A DNA stretch of 30,759 nucleotides from AC-37 sp036389295. Its GTDB lineage: Bacteria; Actinomycetota; Thermoleophilia; Solirubrobacterales; Thermoleophilaceae. Both the position numbers and the translations under genes were made by a program. The notes beneath the pieces are model-generated. The model did not search any database, was not told the origin of the DNA, and saw only the letters and a program-made list of their open reading frames with translations. Location of the stretch: contig DASVQB010000016.1 of NCBI GenBank assembly GCA_036389295.1, forward strand, positions 1 to 30,759, in the 5' to 3' direction. Positions 24,315-30,759 of this stretch are shown here, piece after piece. Each line of letters opens with the position of its first letter. Position 1 is the stretch's first letter.

Positions 24315-25948
24315 CAGCGCCGGCGGATCGGGACGCGCGCGACCGCCTCGAGGTCGCCGTTCGCGAGCAGCGCGCGGCAGCGGAAGCGCTGGATCTTGCC
24401 GCTCGCGGTCTTGGGGATCGAGCCGCGCTCCACGACGACGCACTCGTTGAGGCCGATCCCGCTCTTCTCGAGCGTCACCTCGGCCGCGCGCTCGGCGAGG
24501 TGCCGCACGTCCACCTCCTGGTCGCGCAGCTCCATCACCGCGACGACCCTCGTCATGGCGGAGTCGGGCACGTCCACCACGGTGCAGCAGCCGGTGCGCA
24601 CGGGGGCGAGCGATCCCAGCGCCGCCTCGATGTCGCGCGCGTAGACGTTGCGGCCGCCGACCGAGATCATGTCGTCGATCCGGCCGACGACGTAGAGGTC
24701 GTCGCCGCGGACGAAGCCGAGGTCGCCGGTCGACAGGACCCCGTCCCGGAAGCGCCTGCTCGTCGCCTCCGGGTCCTTGAAGTAGCCGAGCGCCAGGCTC
24801 GGCGTCGAGACCCGGATCTCCTCGAGCCGGTCGGACTCCTCCATGAAGATCCGGACGCCGGGGAGCGCGGGCCCCTCCGAGACGATCGGCGTCGCCCACG
24901 GGTCGTCCGGGTCCAGCTCGCTGACCACGCCGTCGGCCAGCACCCGGCGGTCGACGGCCGCCATCCAGGGCGGCGCGTCGTTCCCGGCCCCGGCCACGCC
25001 GAGCGTGCCCTCGGCCAGCCCGTAGCCGGGCTGGAGGGACTCGGGCCTCATGCCGGACGGCGCGAACGTCTCGATCGCCAGCTGGAGCGTGTCCCACTCG
25101 ATCCGCTCGGCGCCGATCACGTTGGCGTGGAGCGAAGAGAGGTCGCGGCGGAAGCGCTTCGACGCCCTGGCCGCCAGGTCGAGCGCCGACGGCGGCCCGG
25201 CCGTCACCGTGGCCCGGAAGTCCGCGACGTCGCCGAACCAGGTCCGGGGCGAGGTGACGAAGCGCTCGGGGGTCGAGAGCAGCACGTCGAGGCCCGTCGC
25301 CCACGGCATCACGAGCAGCCCGAACATGCCCATGTCGTGCGACAGCGGCAGCCAGCAGACCGCGCGGTCGGGGTGCCCGATCCCGGTGTCCAGCATCGCC
25401 CAGAGGATCCGGATCTGCTCGACGATCGCGCGCGGGCTGAGCATGCACCCCTTGGGCGTGCTGGTGCTCCCCGACGAGTACTGGATGAACGCGACGTCCT
25501 CGTCGCCGGGGGGGTCGGGCTCGATCGGGTCGCCGGGCCGCAGCCGCTCCCAGCTCGTGAGGAACGAGGGTGCGCCGGTGCCCTCCGGCAGGATCGCCCG
25601 CAGCCGCTCGTCGGTGATCAGCACCGGCGGCTCGAGCGACCCGCAGATCGTGTCGAGCTGCCGTCCGTACTCGTCGAGCGACATGCCGCGGGCGGGCGCC
25701 GGCAGGGAGGCGAACGAGCCGCCGGCGAGCCACGTGGCGAGCAGGCCGCGGACGGCGAGCGGGCCGTTCGTCATCACCGCCCCGACCTGGCGGCCGGGCT
25801 CGACGCCGAGCTCGCGCAGCGCGGTCGCCATCCGGTGCGCGTCGCGCGAGACCTCGGCCCAGGTGGAGTCCTCGAAGCCGTCGCCGGTCCAAGCGCGGAA
25901 GGTCGCCTCGCGGCCGGGGCCGACGGTCAGCGCCTCGAAGAGGTTCAG
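24314..25948 (-). CDS. Fatty-acyl-AMP ligase-like enzyme (FAAL 1), start region unclear
   Basis: About 545 codons. Motifs are IQYSSGSTSTPKGCMLSP, CWLPLSHDMGMFGLLVMP, QPGYGLAEGTLGVAG, LSTGDLGFVRGDDLYVVGRIDDMISVGGRNVYARDIEAAL, and the Lys in PKTASGKIQRFRCRALL, all as in FAAL/FadD32-like enzymes. The first ATG (25831) would cut off conserved N-terminal sequence: the same frame reads NLFEALTVGPGREATFRAWTGDGFEDSTWAEVSRDAHR just before it. The only start-like codon that keeps this is CTG 25948, used here as the boundary. A GTG at 25962, 7 bases after a -10 (TAGGAT), is the better-placed start. It is one base out of frame, and an extra G in the G5 run beside it would join it to the FAAL. First gene of the five-gene operon ending at 19884. 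Confidence 0.82.
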   Translation of the reverse strand: MNLFEALTVGPGREATFRAWTGDGFEDSTWAEVSRDAHRMATALRELGVEPGRQVGAVMTNGPLAVRGLLATWLAGGSFASLPAPARGMSLDEYGRQLDTICGSLEPPVLITDERLRAILPEGTGAPSFLTSWERLRPGDPIEPDPPGDEDVAFIQYSSGSTSTPKGCMLSPRAIVEQIRILWAMLDTGIGHPDRAVCWLPLSHDMGMFGLLVMPWATGLDVLLSTPERFVTSPRTWFGDVADFRATVTAGPPSALDLAARASKRFRRDLSSLHANVIGAERIEWDTLQLAIETFAPSGMRPESLQPGYGLAEGTLGVAGAGNDAPPWMAAVDRRVLADGVVSELDPDDPWATPIVSEGPALPGVRIFMEESDRLEEIRVSTPSLALGYFKDPEATSRRFRDGVLSTGDLGFVRGDDLYVVGRIDDMISVGGRNVYARDIEAALGSLAPVRTGCCTVVDVPDSAMTRVVAVMELRDQEVDVRHLAERAAEVTLEKSGIGLNECVVVERGSIPKTASGKIQRFRCRALLANGDLEAVARVPIRRR

Positions 25949-25969
25949 GTCAGGACCCCCACCGGGCCG

Positions 25970-25975
25970 ATCCTA
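25970..25975 (-). promoter_or_regulatory. -10 element of the FAAL operon
   Basis: TAGGAT fits TAnnnT and would start RNA near 25963, right at GTG 25962. This spacing mirrors the diiron promoter (TAGGCT ending 8 bases before its ATG). No -35 consensus is evident. Confidence 0.42.
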
Positions 25976-26103
25976 TCCGAGCGACGTCGGGGCTCAGCGC
26001 AGTCCCGATTCCCACGTTCGTCGGGATGCGAGCACCCATGCGGGGGGCGCGGCGCGCGCCCGGCCGCCGGCGCCCGCGGGCCGCCGGAAGCCCCCGACAT
26101 CGG

Positions 26104-26145
26104 ACCGCCGCGCGCGCCAGGCATACCGCCGCGCGCGCCGGACAT
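26104..26145. repeat. Two-copy 21-nt tandem repeat
   Basis: Units at 26104-26124 and 26125-26145 share ACCGCCGCGCGCGCC and end AGGCAT or GGACAT (two differences in 21). A weaker third unit may precede them, ending CGACAT near 26100. The repeat lies about 60 bases upstream of the transport operon's -35. Confidence 0.75.
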
Positions 26146-26201
26146 ACGTGTCGCGCGCGCGTGCCCGGGTACTACGGCAAGCGGTCCCGAACGGTTCCCA
26201 G

Positions 26202-26231
26202 TTGGCACCGCTCCGACCGATGCCGTACATT
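26202..26231 (+). promoter_or_regulatory. Promoter of the MlaE-type operon (TTGGCA - 18 nt - TACATT)
   Basis: TTGGCA (26202-26207) and TACATT (26226-26231) are 18 bases apart, 5 of 6 matches to TTGACA and a good TAnnnT. RNA would start near 26238, giving a leader of about 49 bases. This differs from the near-leaderless promoters of the biosynthetic genes. Confidence 0.55.
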
Positions 26232-26286
26232 TCACGTCGACGGCGAGGGCCGTGACGACGGCGCCGCGAGCAGGGAGGAGACAAGC

Positions 26287-27093
26287 GTGGTTCGCGCAGT
26301 AGCAGACCGGGCGTTCCTACCGACCAAGAACCTCCTGGAGCAGGTGGGGGACATGATGATCCTCACCGGCAAGACCGTGCTGTCGACGCTGCGCCCGCCC
26401 TACCCCTACGGCGGCGAGTTCGTCCAGCAGTTCCTCTTCATGCTGCGGCTCTGCTGGCTCCCGCTCCTGATCACGACGATCTGCTTCGGCTACGGCGCGC
26501 CGGGCCTCCAGGCGGGCAACTTCCTCGTCCTGTTCGGCGCGATCGACCGCCTCGGCGGGTTCTTCGTCCTCACCTCGATCCGCGAGTTCGGCCCGATCGC
26601 CTCGGCGATCATCCTCGCCGGCGTCGGCGGCACCGCCATCACCGCGGACCTCGGCGCCCGCAAGATCCGCGAGGAGCTCGACGCCCTCCAGGTGCTCGGC
26701 GTCGACCCGGTCAAGAACCTCGTCGTGCCGCGCTTCCTCGCGCTGATGGTCGTCACCGGCCTGTTCAACATCTACGCGCTGCTGTTCGGCATCTTCGGCG
26801 GCGTCCTCGCCACGCTGACCTTCAACGCCCCGCTCGGACCGTTCTTCGCGACGCTGCTCACCAACGCGTCCACCACGGACCTGTGGGGATCGGTGGTGAA
26901 GACGACCCTGTTCGGCGCGATCATCGCGATCGTCTGCTGCTACAAGGGCATGACCGCGTCCGGCGGGGCGGAGGGGGTGGGCCGCGCCGTCAACCAGGCG
27001 GTCGTGATCTCGTTCCTCGGGATCTTCGCGTTCAACTACGTCTTCACCCAGACGCTGCTCGCCACCCATCCCGAGATCTCGGTGATCAAGTAG
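26287..27093 (+). CDS. MlaE/YrbE-family ABC transporter permease, first subunit
   Basis: 268 residues. Start GTG 26287 is set by a strong Shine-Dalgarno sequence (GGGAGGAG, 26273-26280) six bases upstream. Five or so membrane segments are visible: LCWLPLLITTICFGYG, the FGPIASAIILAGVGGTAITADLG region, FLALMVVTGLFNIYALLFGIFGGVLATL, TLFGAIIAIVCCYKG and VVISFLGIFAFNYVFTQTLL. The cytoplasmic coupling motif ARKIREELDALQVLGVDPVKNLVVPRF is the MlaE signature. MlaE/YrbE permeases work with an MlaF/Mkl ATPase and MCE proteins to move phospholipids, sterols or other lipids across the inner membrane. It is first in a three-gene operon; its stop directly abuts the start of the second permease. Confidence 0.93.
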   Translation: MVRAVADRAFLPTKNLLEQVGDMMILTGKTVLSTLRPPYPYGGEFVQQFLFMLRLCWLPLLITTICFGYGAPGLQAGNFLVLFGAIDRLGGFFVLTSIREFGPIASAIILAGVGGTAITADLGARKIREELDALQVLGVDPVKNLVVPRFLALMVVTGLFNIYALLFGIFGGVLATLTFNAPLGPFFATLLTNASTTDLWGSVVKTTLFGAIIAIVCCYKGMTASGGAEGVGRAVNQAVVISFLGIFAFNYVFTQTLLATHPEISVIK

Positions 27094-27891
27094 ATGGCGC
27101 GCTACCTCGCAGTCCCCCGCGACTGGATCGCCTCGATGGGGGACATCGCGAAGTTCGCCGCCCGCGACTTCGGCGAGGTGTTCGGGCTGCGGGTGTTCCG
27201 CTTCTTCGGCGAGGCGCTCCGCCAGTGCGGCGTCCTGATCGTCGGCTCGACGATGGTGATCTGGGGCCTCGCGTTCATCCTCGGGCTCCAGTGCGGGATC
27301 GAGGGCGCGTACTTCAGCCGCTCGGTGGGCGCGCCGGCGAACGCCGGCGTCTTCTCGGCGTGGTGCGACCTGCGCGAGATCATGCCCTACGCGTTCGGCT
27401 ACATGATGTCGGCGAAGGTCGGCACCGGCCTTGTGGCGGAGATCGGCGCGATGCGGATCACCGACGAGATCGACGCGCTCGAGGTCATGGGCATCAGCTC
27501 GATGACCTTCCTCTGCGCGACCCGCCTGCTGGCGGCCTTCCTCGTCCTGCCGTTCATGTACATCGCGGCGGTCGGCGCGGGCTTCTTCGCCTCCTACCTG
27601 GCGGTGGTGCAGCAGATCGGGGAGGTCTCCTCGGGAGGCTTCTTCCTGATCTTCTGGATGTTCCAGAACCCGCCCGACCTCTTGTACAGCCTGATAAAGG
27701 GGATGGCGATGGCCACGGTCATCGTCATCGTCGGGACTTACTACGGCTACACGGCGAGCGGCGGCCCGGTGGGAGTCGGCACGGCCACGGCCAAGTCGAT
27801 GGTCCTGAACACGGTGCTGGTGCACCTCGTCGGGATGCTGGGAACGCAGATCTTCTGGGGATCGAACCCGAGAGCCCCCATAGGCGGCTGA
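27094..27891 (+). CDS. MlaE/YrbE-family ABC transporter permease, second subunit
   Basis: 265 residues starting at ATG immediately after the first permease's stop (TAGATG), so translation is coupled. Membrane segments include CGVLIVGSTMVIWGLAFILG, LLAAFLVLPFMYIAAVGAGFFASYLAVV and MATVIVIVGTYYGYTA. The coupling motif is KVGTGLVAEIGAMRITDEIDALEVMGISSMTFL. Two unequal permeases side by side match the YrbEA/YrbEB pairs of actinobacterial mce loci, where they form a heterodimer with the Mkl ATPase. The C-terminus is short and ends SNPRAPIGG. Confidence 0.93.
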   Translation: MARYLAVPRDWIASMGDIAKFAARDFGEVFGLRVFRFFGEALRQCGVLIVGSTMVIWGLAFILGLQCGIEGAYFSRSVGAPANAGVFSAWCDLREIMPYAFGYMMSAKVGTGLVAEIGAMRITDEIDALEVMGISSMTFLCATRLLAAFLVLPFMYIAAVGAGFFASYLAVVQQIGEVSSGGFFLIFWMFQNPPDLLYSLIKGMAMATVIVIVGTYYGYTASGGPVGVGTATAKSMVLNTVLVHLVGMLGTQIFWGSNPRAPIGG

Positions 27892-27897
27892 CGGGCT

Positions 27898-27903
27898 AGG
27901 AGG
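27898..27903 (+). promoter_or_regulatory. Shine-Dalgarno site fixing the TTG start of the ATPase
   Basis: AGGAGG sits six bases before TTG 27910. There is no ATG until the Walker A region, so this site supports TTG as the true start and makes the unusual N-terminal extension real. Confidence 0.8.
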
Positions 27904-27909
27904 GGGAGC

Positions 27910-28926
27910 TTGATCGACGACGAGCGCGGACAGCAGGACGACGAGGCCACTCCGCCGTCGGGCTACGAGGTCCAGGGCGGGTCGGAGGAGCCCGGCGGGG
28001 ACGTGCAGGCGCCGCCGCCCAGCGAGGGCGAGCGCGTGCCGACGCCGTGGGAGCTCCAGCAGGCGGAGCGCCGCGCCGCCGAGGTCACCGGCGAGGCCGC
28101 CCCGCCGTCCGGCGACTCGGACGACGAGTACCGCTGGCACACCGACCGCACCGGCCGCAGCGCCACCGCCGAGACCGACGCCGTCGAGTTCATCGACGTC
28201 AAGAAGGCGTTCGGCCGCAACACCGTCCTGAACGGGCTCAACCTCGGCATCCCCGAGGGGCAGATCTCGATGATCCTCGGGCCCTCGGGCACGGGCAAGT
28301 CGGTCTGCATCAAGCACATGGTCGGCCTGCTCTACCCGGACGAGGGCGACGTGCTGGTCCACGGGGAGTCGGTTCCGAACATGCGCGACGACGACCTGTT
28401 CGAGATGCGCAAGAAGTTCGGCGTCCTGTTCCAGGACGGCGCGCTGTTCGGCTCGATGAACCTCTACGACAACGTCGCGTTCCCGCTCCGGCAGCACACC
28501 GACAAGGGCGAGGACGAGATCAACGAGATCGTCACCCGCCGCCTGCGCGAGGTCGGCCTGGCCGGCGCCGGCGACAAGATGCCGAACGAGCTGTCCGGCG
28601 GGATGCGCAAGCGGGCGGGGTTCGCGCGCGCGCTCGTGCTCGACCCGCAGATCGTGCTCTTCGACGAGCCGGACTCGGGCCTCGACCCGGTCCGCACCGC
28701 CCTCCTCTGCGAGCTCATCAAGGAGGTCCACGAGGAGAACGGCGGCGCCTACGTCGTCATCACCCACGACATCATGTCCGCGCGCCGGGTGGCCGAGTAC
28801 ATCGCGATCCTCTGGAAGGGCCGGATCGTGGAGTCCGGCCCGGCCTCGGAGCTCTTCAACTCCGACAACCAGTTCGTCCGGCAGTTCCTCTCCGGCGAGG
28901 CCCGCGGCCCGCTGGGGATGGAGTAG
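27910..28926 (+). CDS. MlaF/Mkl-type ABC transporter ATPase with disordered N-terminal extension
   Basis: 338 residues from TTG. Residues about 1-90 are acidic, Pro/Gly-rich and probably disordered. The ABC domain begins at DAVEFIDVKKAFGRNTVLNGLNLGIPEGQ. Walker A is GPSGTGKS, the Q-loop is VLFQDGALFGSMNLYDNVAFPLRQH, the signature is ELSGGMRKRAGFARAL, Walker B is IVLFDEPDSGLDPV, and the switch His is in VVITHDIMSARRVA. FQDGALFGSM and SGGMRKRA are typical of the lipid-importing MlaF/Mkl/Ttg2A group. It powers the two permeases encoded directly upstream. A strong hairpin ends the operon right after it, and no MCE substrate-binding gene follows. Confidence 0.94.
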   Translation: MIDDERGQQDDEATPPSGYEVQGGSEEPGGDVQAPPPSEGERVPTPWELQQAERRAAEVTGEAAPPSGDSDDEYRWHTDRTGRSATAETDAVEFIDVKKAFGRNTVLNGLNLGIPEGQISMILGPSGTGKSVCIKHMVGLLYPDEGDVLVHGESVPNMRDDDLFEMRKKFGVLFQDGALFGSMNLYDNVAFPLRQHTDKGEDEINEIVTRRLREVGLAGAGDKMPNELSGGMRKRAGFARALVLDPQIVLFDEPDSGLDPVRTALLCELIKEVHEENGGAYVVITHDIMSARRVAEYIAILWKGRIVESGPASELFNSDNQFVRQFLSGEARGPLGME

Positions 28927-28948
28927 GCGAAGCCCACTCGGCCGCTTC

Positions 28949-28981
28949 CTGCTCTTCCCTCGGATAGCGAGGGAAGAGCAG
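28949..28981. terminator. Bidirectional-type hairpin terminator between convergent genes
   Basis: A perfect 14-bp stem (28949-28962 with 28968-28981) with a 5-base loop lies 22 bases after the ATPase stop and 10 bases from the convergent DUF998 gene's stop. It has no U-tract, as is common in high-GC actinobacteria. It should stop transcription from both sides. Confidence 0.8.
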
Positions 28982-28991
28982 CACGGCGCCG

Positions 28992-30203
28992 TCAGTCGGC
29001 CGCGTCGGCCGGCCGGACGCGGAAGGTCACGCGCGCCAGCGGGAGGCCCAGGACGATCGAGCGGACGTCGGTCGAGCTGACCAGGGTGCCGTCGGGCTCG
29101 ACGTGCGAGACGTCGTGGCAGCGGACCAGCGCCGGGACCGGCCCGATCGGGAACAGCATCCGGAACGGCGCGATCCGGAAGCCGGCCTCCTCGAACCAGA
29201 CGTCGGCCCCGTCCGGCAGGTCGCCGGCGGTGAGGCGGACGTGGTCGTCGGACACGAACTCGCACCACGTCGTGCGCCTCTGGACGCGGCCGTCGCCGTA
29301 GTCGGCGTCGTCGTCGAACCGCCAGACGCGGTCCGACGCCCAGGTCGCGGTGCGGCGCGCCTCGAACCGCCGCGCCAGGCGCCGGCCGAGGAACAGCGGC
29401 CGGATCAGTAGCTCGCCGTCGCCGGTCCACGTGCGCGTGAAGAAGTCGCGCGGGCGGACGGGGACGAGCGGGCCGGGGCCGCGCTCGCGCCGGGTCGACC
29501 ACAGGACGCCGATCGCCACGATCAGGACCCAGGCGTGGACGACCAGGAACCCGGCGCGCTGGATCAGCCCGTCCGCGTCGCCGTGGTCGTCGCCGACGGC
29601 GAACAGCACCCACGTGGCGCCCCAGATCGCGATCCCCGACGTGCCCGCCGACAGCGCCGCGGCGCCGACCGGCGCCGGCCACAGCGCACGCGCGAGCGCG
29701 AACGGGGTGAGCACGAGCAGCGCCGACGCGGCGAGGCTCGCCCACAGGTGCGCGTCGTGCTGCCACGAGAGCCGGCCGGCCTCCCAGAGGTCGCGGCAGC
29801 GCTCGTCGGACGGCCCGCAGTCGAGCGGCAGGAGCGCGGCGGCGGCGATCGCCGCTCCCGCCCCGACGAACAGCGCGGCGGCGGCCCGCGCCGACCGCCG
29901 CCGCGGCAGCACGGGGAGGAGGGCCGGCCCGAGGGCGGCGATCCCGAGCCCGAGCACGAGGATCGCCGCGTTCGCGATCGCCGGGTGCGACGCGTCGCCC
30001 GCCCCGAGCGCGCTCACGCCCTCCTCGACGTGCGAGTAGCCGGGCTCGAGAGCGCCGCCGACGATCCAGCCGACCGTGAACGCGACCTGGGCGGCGATCG
30101 CCGCCCAGGCGAGGGCGCGCGCCGCCGCGCTCCCCCCGCCGGACGGGCCGCCGGCTCCGCCGCCGCTCGGTCCGCCTGCCGTCGACTGCCCCTGCGCTGT
30201 CAT
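28992..30203 (-). CDS. DUF998-like membrane protein fused to a C-terminal soluble lipocalin-like domain
   Basis: 403 residues from ATG 30203, set by GGAGG seven bases upstream. After a Gly/Ser-rich start come about six membrane segments: ALAWAAIAAQVAFTVGWIVG, IANAAILVLGLGIAALGPAL, ALFVGAGAAIAAAALLPLDCG, LWASLAASALLVLTPFALA, GIAIWGATWVLFAVG and AGFLVVHAWVLIVAIGVLW. The first four match the DUF998 pattern, including the LPLDCGPS...HLWAS loop. Residues about 245-403 are soluble and strand-rich (FFTRTWTGDGELLIRPLFLGRRLARRFEAR... WRFDDDADYGDGRVQRRTTW), resembling lipocalin-like DUF3833-type proteins; this second match is tentative. Function is not known. It is divergent from a TetR gene with a clear operator between them, so it is probably that regulator's target. 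Confidence 0.75.
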   Translation of the reverse strand: MTAQGQSTAGGPSGGGAGGPSGGGSAAARALAWAAIAAQVAFTVGWIVGGALEPGYSHVEEGVSALGAGDASHPAIANAAILVLGLGIAALGPALLPVLPRRRSARAAAALFVGAGAAIAAAALLPLDCGPSDERCRDLWEAGRLSWQHDAHLWASLAASALLVLTPFALARALWPAPVGAAALSAGTSGIAIWGATWVLFAVGDDHGDADGLIQRAGFLVVHAWVLIVAIGVLWSTRRERGPGPLVPVRPRDFFTRTWTGDGELLIRPLFLGRRLARRFEARRTATWASDRVWRFDDDADYGDGRVQRRTTWCEFVSDDHVRLTAGDLPDGADVWFEEAGFRIAPFRMLFPIGPVPALVRCHDVSHVEPDGTLVSSTDVRSIVLGLPLARVTFRVRPADAAD

Positions 30204-30226
30204 CCCACTCCCTCCATGACGCCGAG

Positions 30227-30251
30227 TGTACAGTGTACAATACACAGTACA
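30227..30251. promoter_or_regulatory. 25-bp palindromic operator for the TetR regulator, with embedded -10
   Basis: Arms TGTACAGTGTA (30227-30237) and TACACAGTACA (30241-30251) are inverted repeats with one mismatch around a 3-base spacer. The site ends right before the TetR start codon GTG 30252 and is AT-rich in a 75% GC setting. TACAAT (30236-30241) within it is a good -10 for the regulator, giving a near-leaderless message, and TACACT-like elements face the DUF998 gene. One bound dimer could repress both genes. Confidence 0.75.
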
Positions 30252-30759
30252 GTGACTCAGCGCGACGATCCGAGAGCGGGGCGGCGGCGACGCGCCGGGG
30301 GCGCCGAGCCGCTGTCGCGGGGGGAGCCGCGCGGCGAGCGCCTCTCCCGCGAGCGGATCCTCGAGGCCGCGATCGGCGTGGTCGAGCGCGACGGGGTCGA
30401 GGGGCTGAGCATGCGGCGGCTCGCCCAGGAGCTCGACGTCTGGCCGATGAGCGTCTACCGCTACTTCCAGGACAAGGACGCTCTGCTCGACGCGATGGCC
30501 GCGCACAGCGCCGCGCCGGCAACGGGCAAGCCGGCCGGTGGCACCTGGCAGGAGCAGCTGAAGACGCTCCTCGACGACGCCCGCCGGCAGATCGCCGCGT
30601 CCGCCGAGATCGGCGCGCGCATCCCGCGCGCGTTCCTCGAGCCCGAGCCGCTGAAGCTGACCGAGACCGCCATGCAGATCCTGAAGAACGCCGGCTTCGA
30701 CGCGGGCGAAGCGGCGCGAGCGTGGCGCGCGCTCTACAGCTACACGTTCGGCTTCGCGA
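30252..30759 (+). CDS. TetR-family transcriptional regulator, partial at right edge
   Basis: 169 codons are seen before the window ends. GTG 30252 opens the frame directly after the operator; an Arg-rich tail of about 30 residues leads to the helix-turn-helix domain ERLSRERILEAAIGVVERDGVEGLSMRRLAQELDVWPMSVYRYFQDKDALLDAM, which has the TetR order (ILxAA, GxxxLSMRxLAxxLxVxxMSVYxYFxxKDxLLxxM). The following helices (WQEQLKTLLDDARRQIAASAEI, ALYSYTFGFA) belong to a TetR C-terminal ligand domain of the TetR_C type. It probably represses itself and the divergent DUF998-like membrane gene, and releases DNA when it binds a small ligand. The ligand is unknown. Confidence 0.92.
   Translation, partial: MTQRDDPRAGRRRRAGGAEPLSRGEPRGERLSRERILEAAIGVVERDGVEGLSMRRLAQELDVWPMSVYRYFQDKDALLDAMAAHSAAPATGKPAGGTWQEQLKTLLDDARRQIAASAEIGARIPRAFLEPEPLKLTETAMQILKNAGFDAGEAARAWRALYSYTFGFA

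Larger units (their letters stand above)
25949..26286. other. Intergenic region between the biosynthetic cluster and the MlaE-type transport operon
   Basis: 338 bases without a convincing gene. From left to right it holds the FAAL -10, a 6-bp inverted repeat (TCCCGA 26003-26008 with TCGGGA 26021-26026), a very GC-rich stretch with a 21-nt tandem repeat, a 13-base alternating CG/TG run (26152-26164), and the transport operon's promoter and leader. A 96-codon minus-strand frame (26235-25945) spans it, but it has the composition of repeat noise and runs into the FAAL start. Confidence 0.7.

Noticed and set aside
26003..26026. Small inverted repeat as a terminator or riboswitch stem
   Set aside because: A 6-bp stem with a 12-base loop is expected by chance at this GC level; no T-tract or conserved core.
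25945..26235. Minus-strand frame of 96 codons with MSGARGG/MPGARGG-like repeats
   Set aside because: The repeats come from the 21-nt DNA repeat, there is no ribosome site, and it runs through the FAAL promoter.

Overview
The window is about 75% GC with dense, tightly packed genes and many GTG/TTG starts. It carries YrbE/Mkl-type transport genes, an MmpL-type transporter, fatty-acyl-AMP ligases and a TetR regulator. These point to a high-GC actinobacterium. A deep-branching lineage such as Thermoleophilia/Solirubrobacterales is my guess from gene style, not something I could test. No tRNA, rRNA, insertion sequence or CRISPR array was seen.

Positions 1 to about 25,960 look like one lipid-type polyketide/non-ribosomal peptide biosynthetic cluster, cut by the left edge. 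At the left end, on the minus strand, is an assembly line with the order ACP-KS-AT-ACP-Cy. The KS has lost the first catalytic His (EAQGTG instead of EAHGTG). The AT is short and has lost its nucleophile motif. A +1 frame change separates KS from AT. Divergent from it is a plus-strand operon: class III aminotransferase, SRPBCC protein, GMC alcohol oxidase, methyltransferase. Then follow a minus-strand R2-like diiron oxidase with a C-terminal SCP2-like domain and a plus-strand carbamoyltransferase. A minus-strand operon runs from 17,984 to 11,098: acyl-CoA dehydrogenase, saccharopine-dehydrogenase-like reductase, second carbamoyltransferase, GNAT protein, MmpL-like exporter. A plus-strand FadD-type ligase follows. 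The last minus-strand operon runs from about 25,960 to 19,884: two FAAL-like ligases, free-standing ACP, FAD oxidoreductase, NAD-dependent epimerase/reductase. Most neighbours within operons overlap by 1 to 4 bases.

Working model (inference): FAAL-like enzymes load a fatty acyl chain onto an ACP. The acyl-CoA dehydrogenase, reductases and diiron oxidase tailor it. GMC oxidase plus aminotransferase turn an alcohol into an amine, and the carbamoyltransferases add one or two carbamates. The chain passes without elongation through the inactive KS-AT module to a heterocyclization domain, and the MmpL-like protein exports the product. I do not recognise this gene set as a known pathway.

From 26,200 to 28,981 lies a separate unit with its own promoter, strong Shine-Dalgarno sites and terminator: two MlaE/YrbE permeases and an MlaF/Mkl ATPase, with no MCE gene in the window. 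From 28,992 to the end lies a DUF998-like membrane protein divergent from a TetR regulator (cut by the right edge), with a 25-bp palindromic operator touching the regulator's start codon.

Three reading frames in the cluster are interrupted: the KS/AT junction, codon 7 of the exporter, and the start of the first FAAL. This is either single-base sequence error or real decay, and must be settled before the model is trusted.
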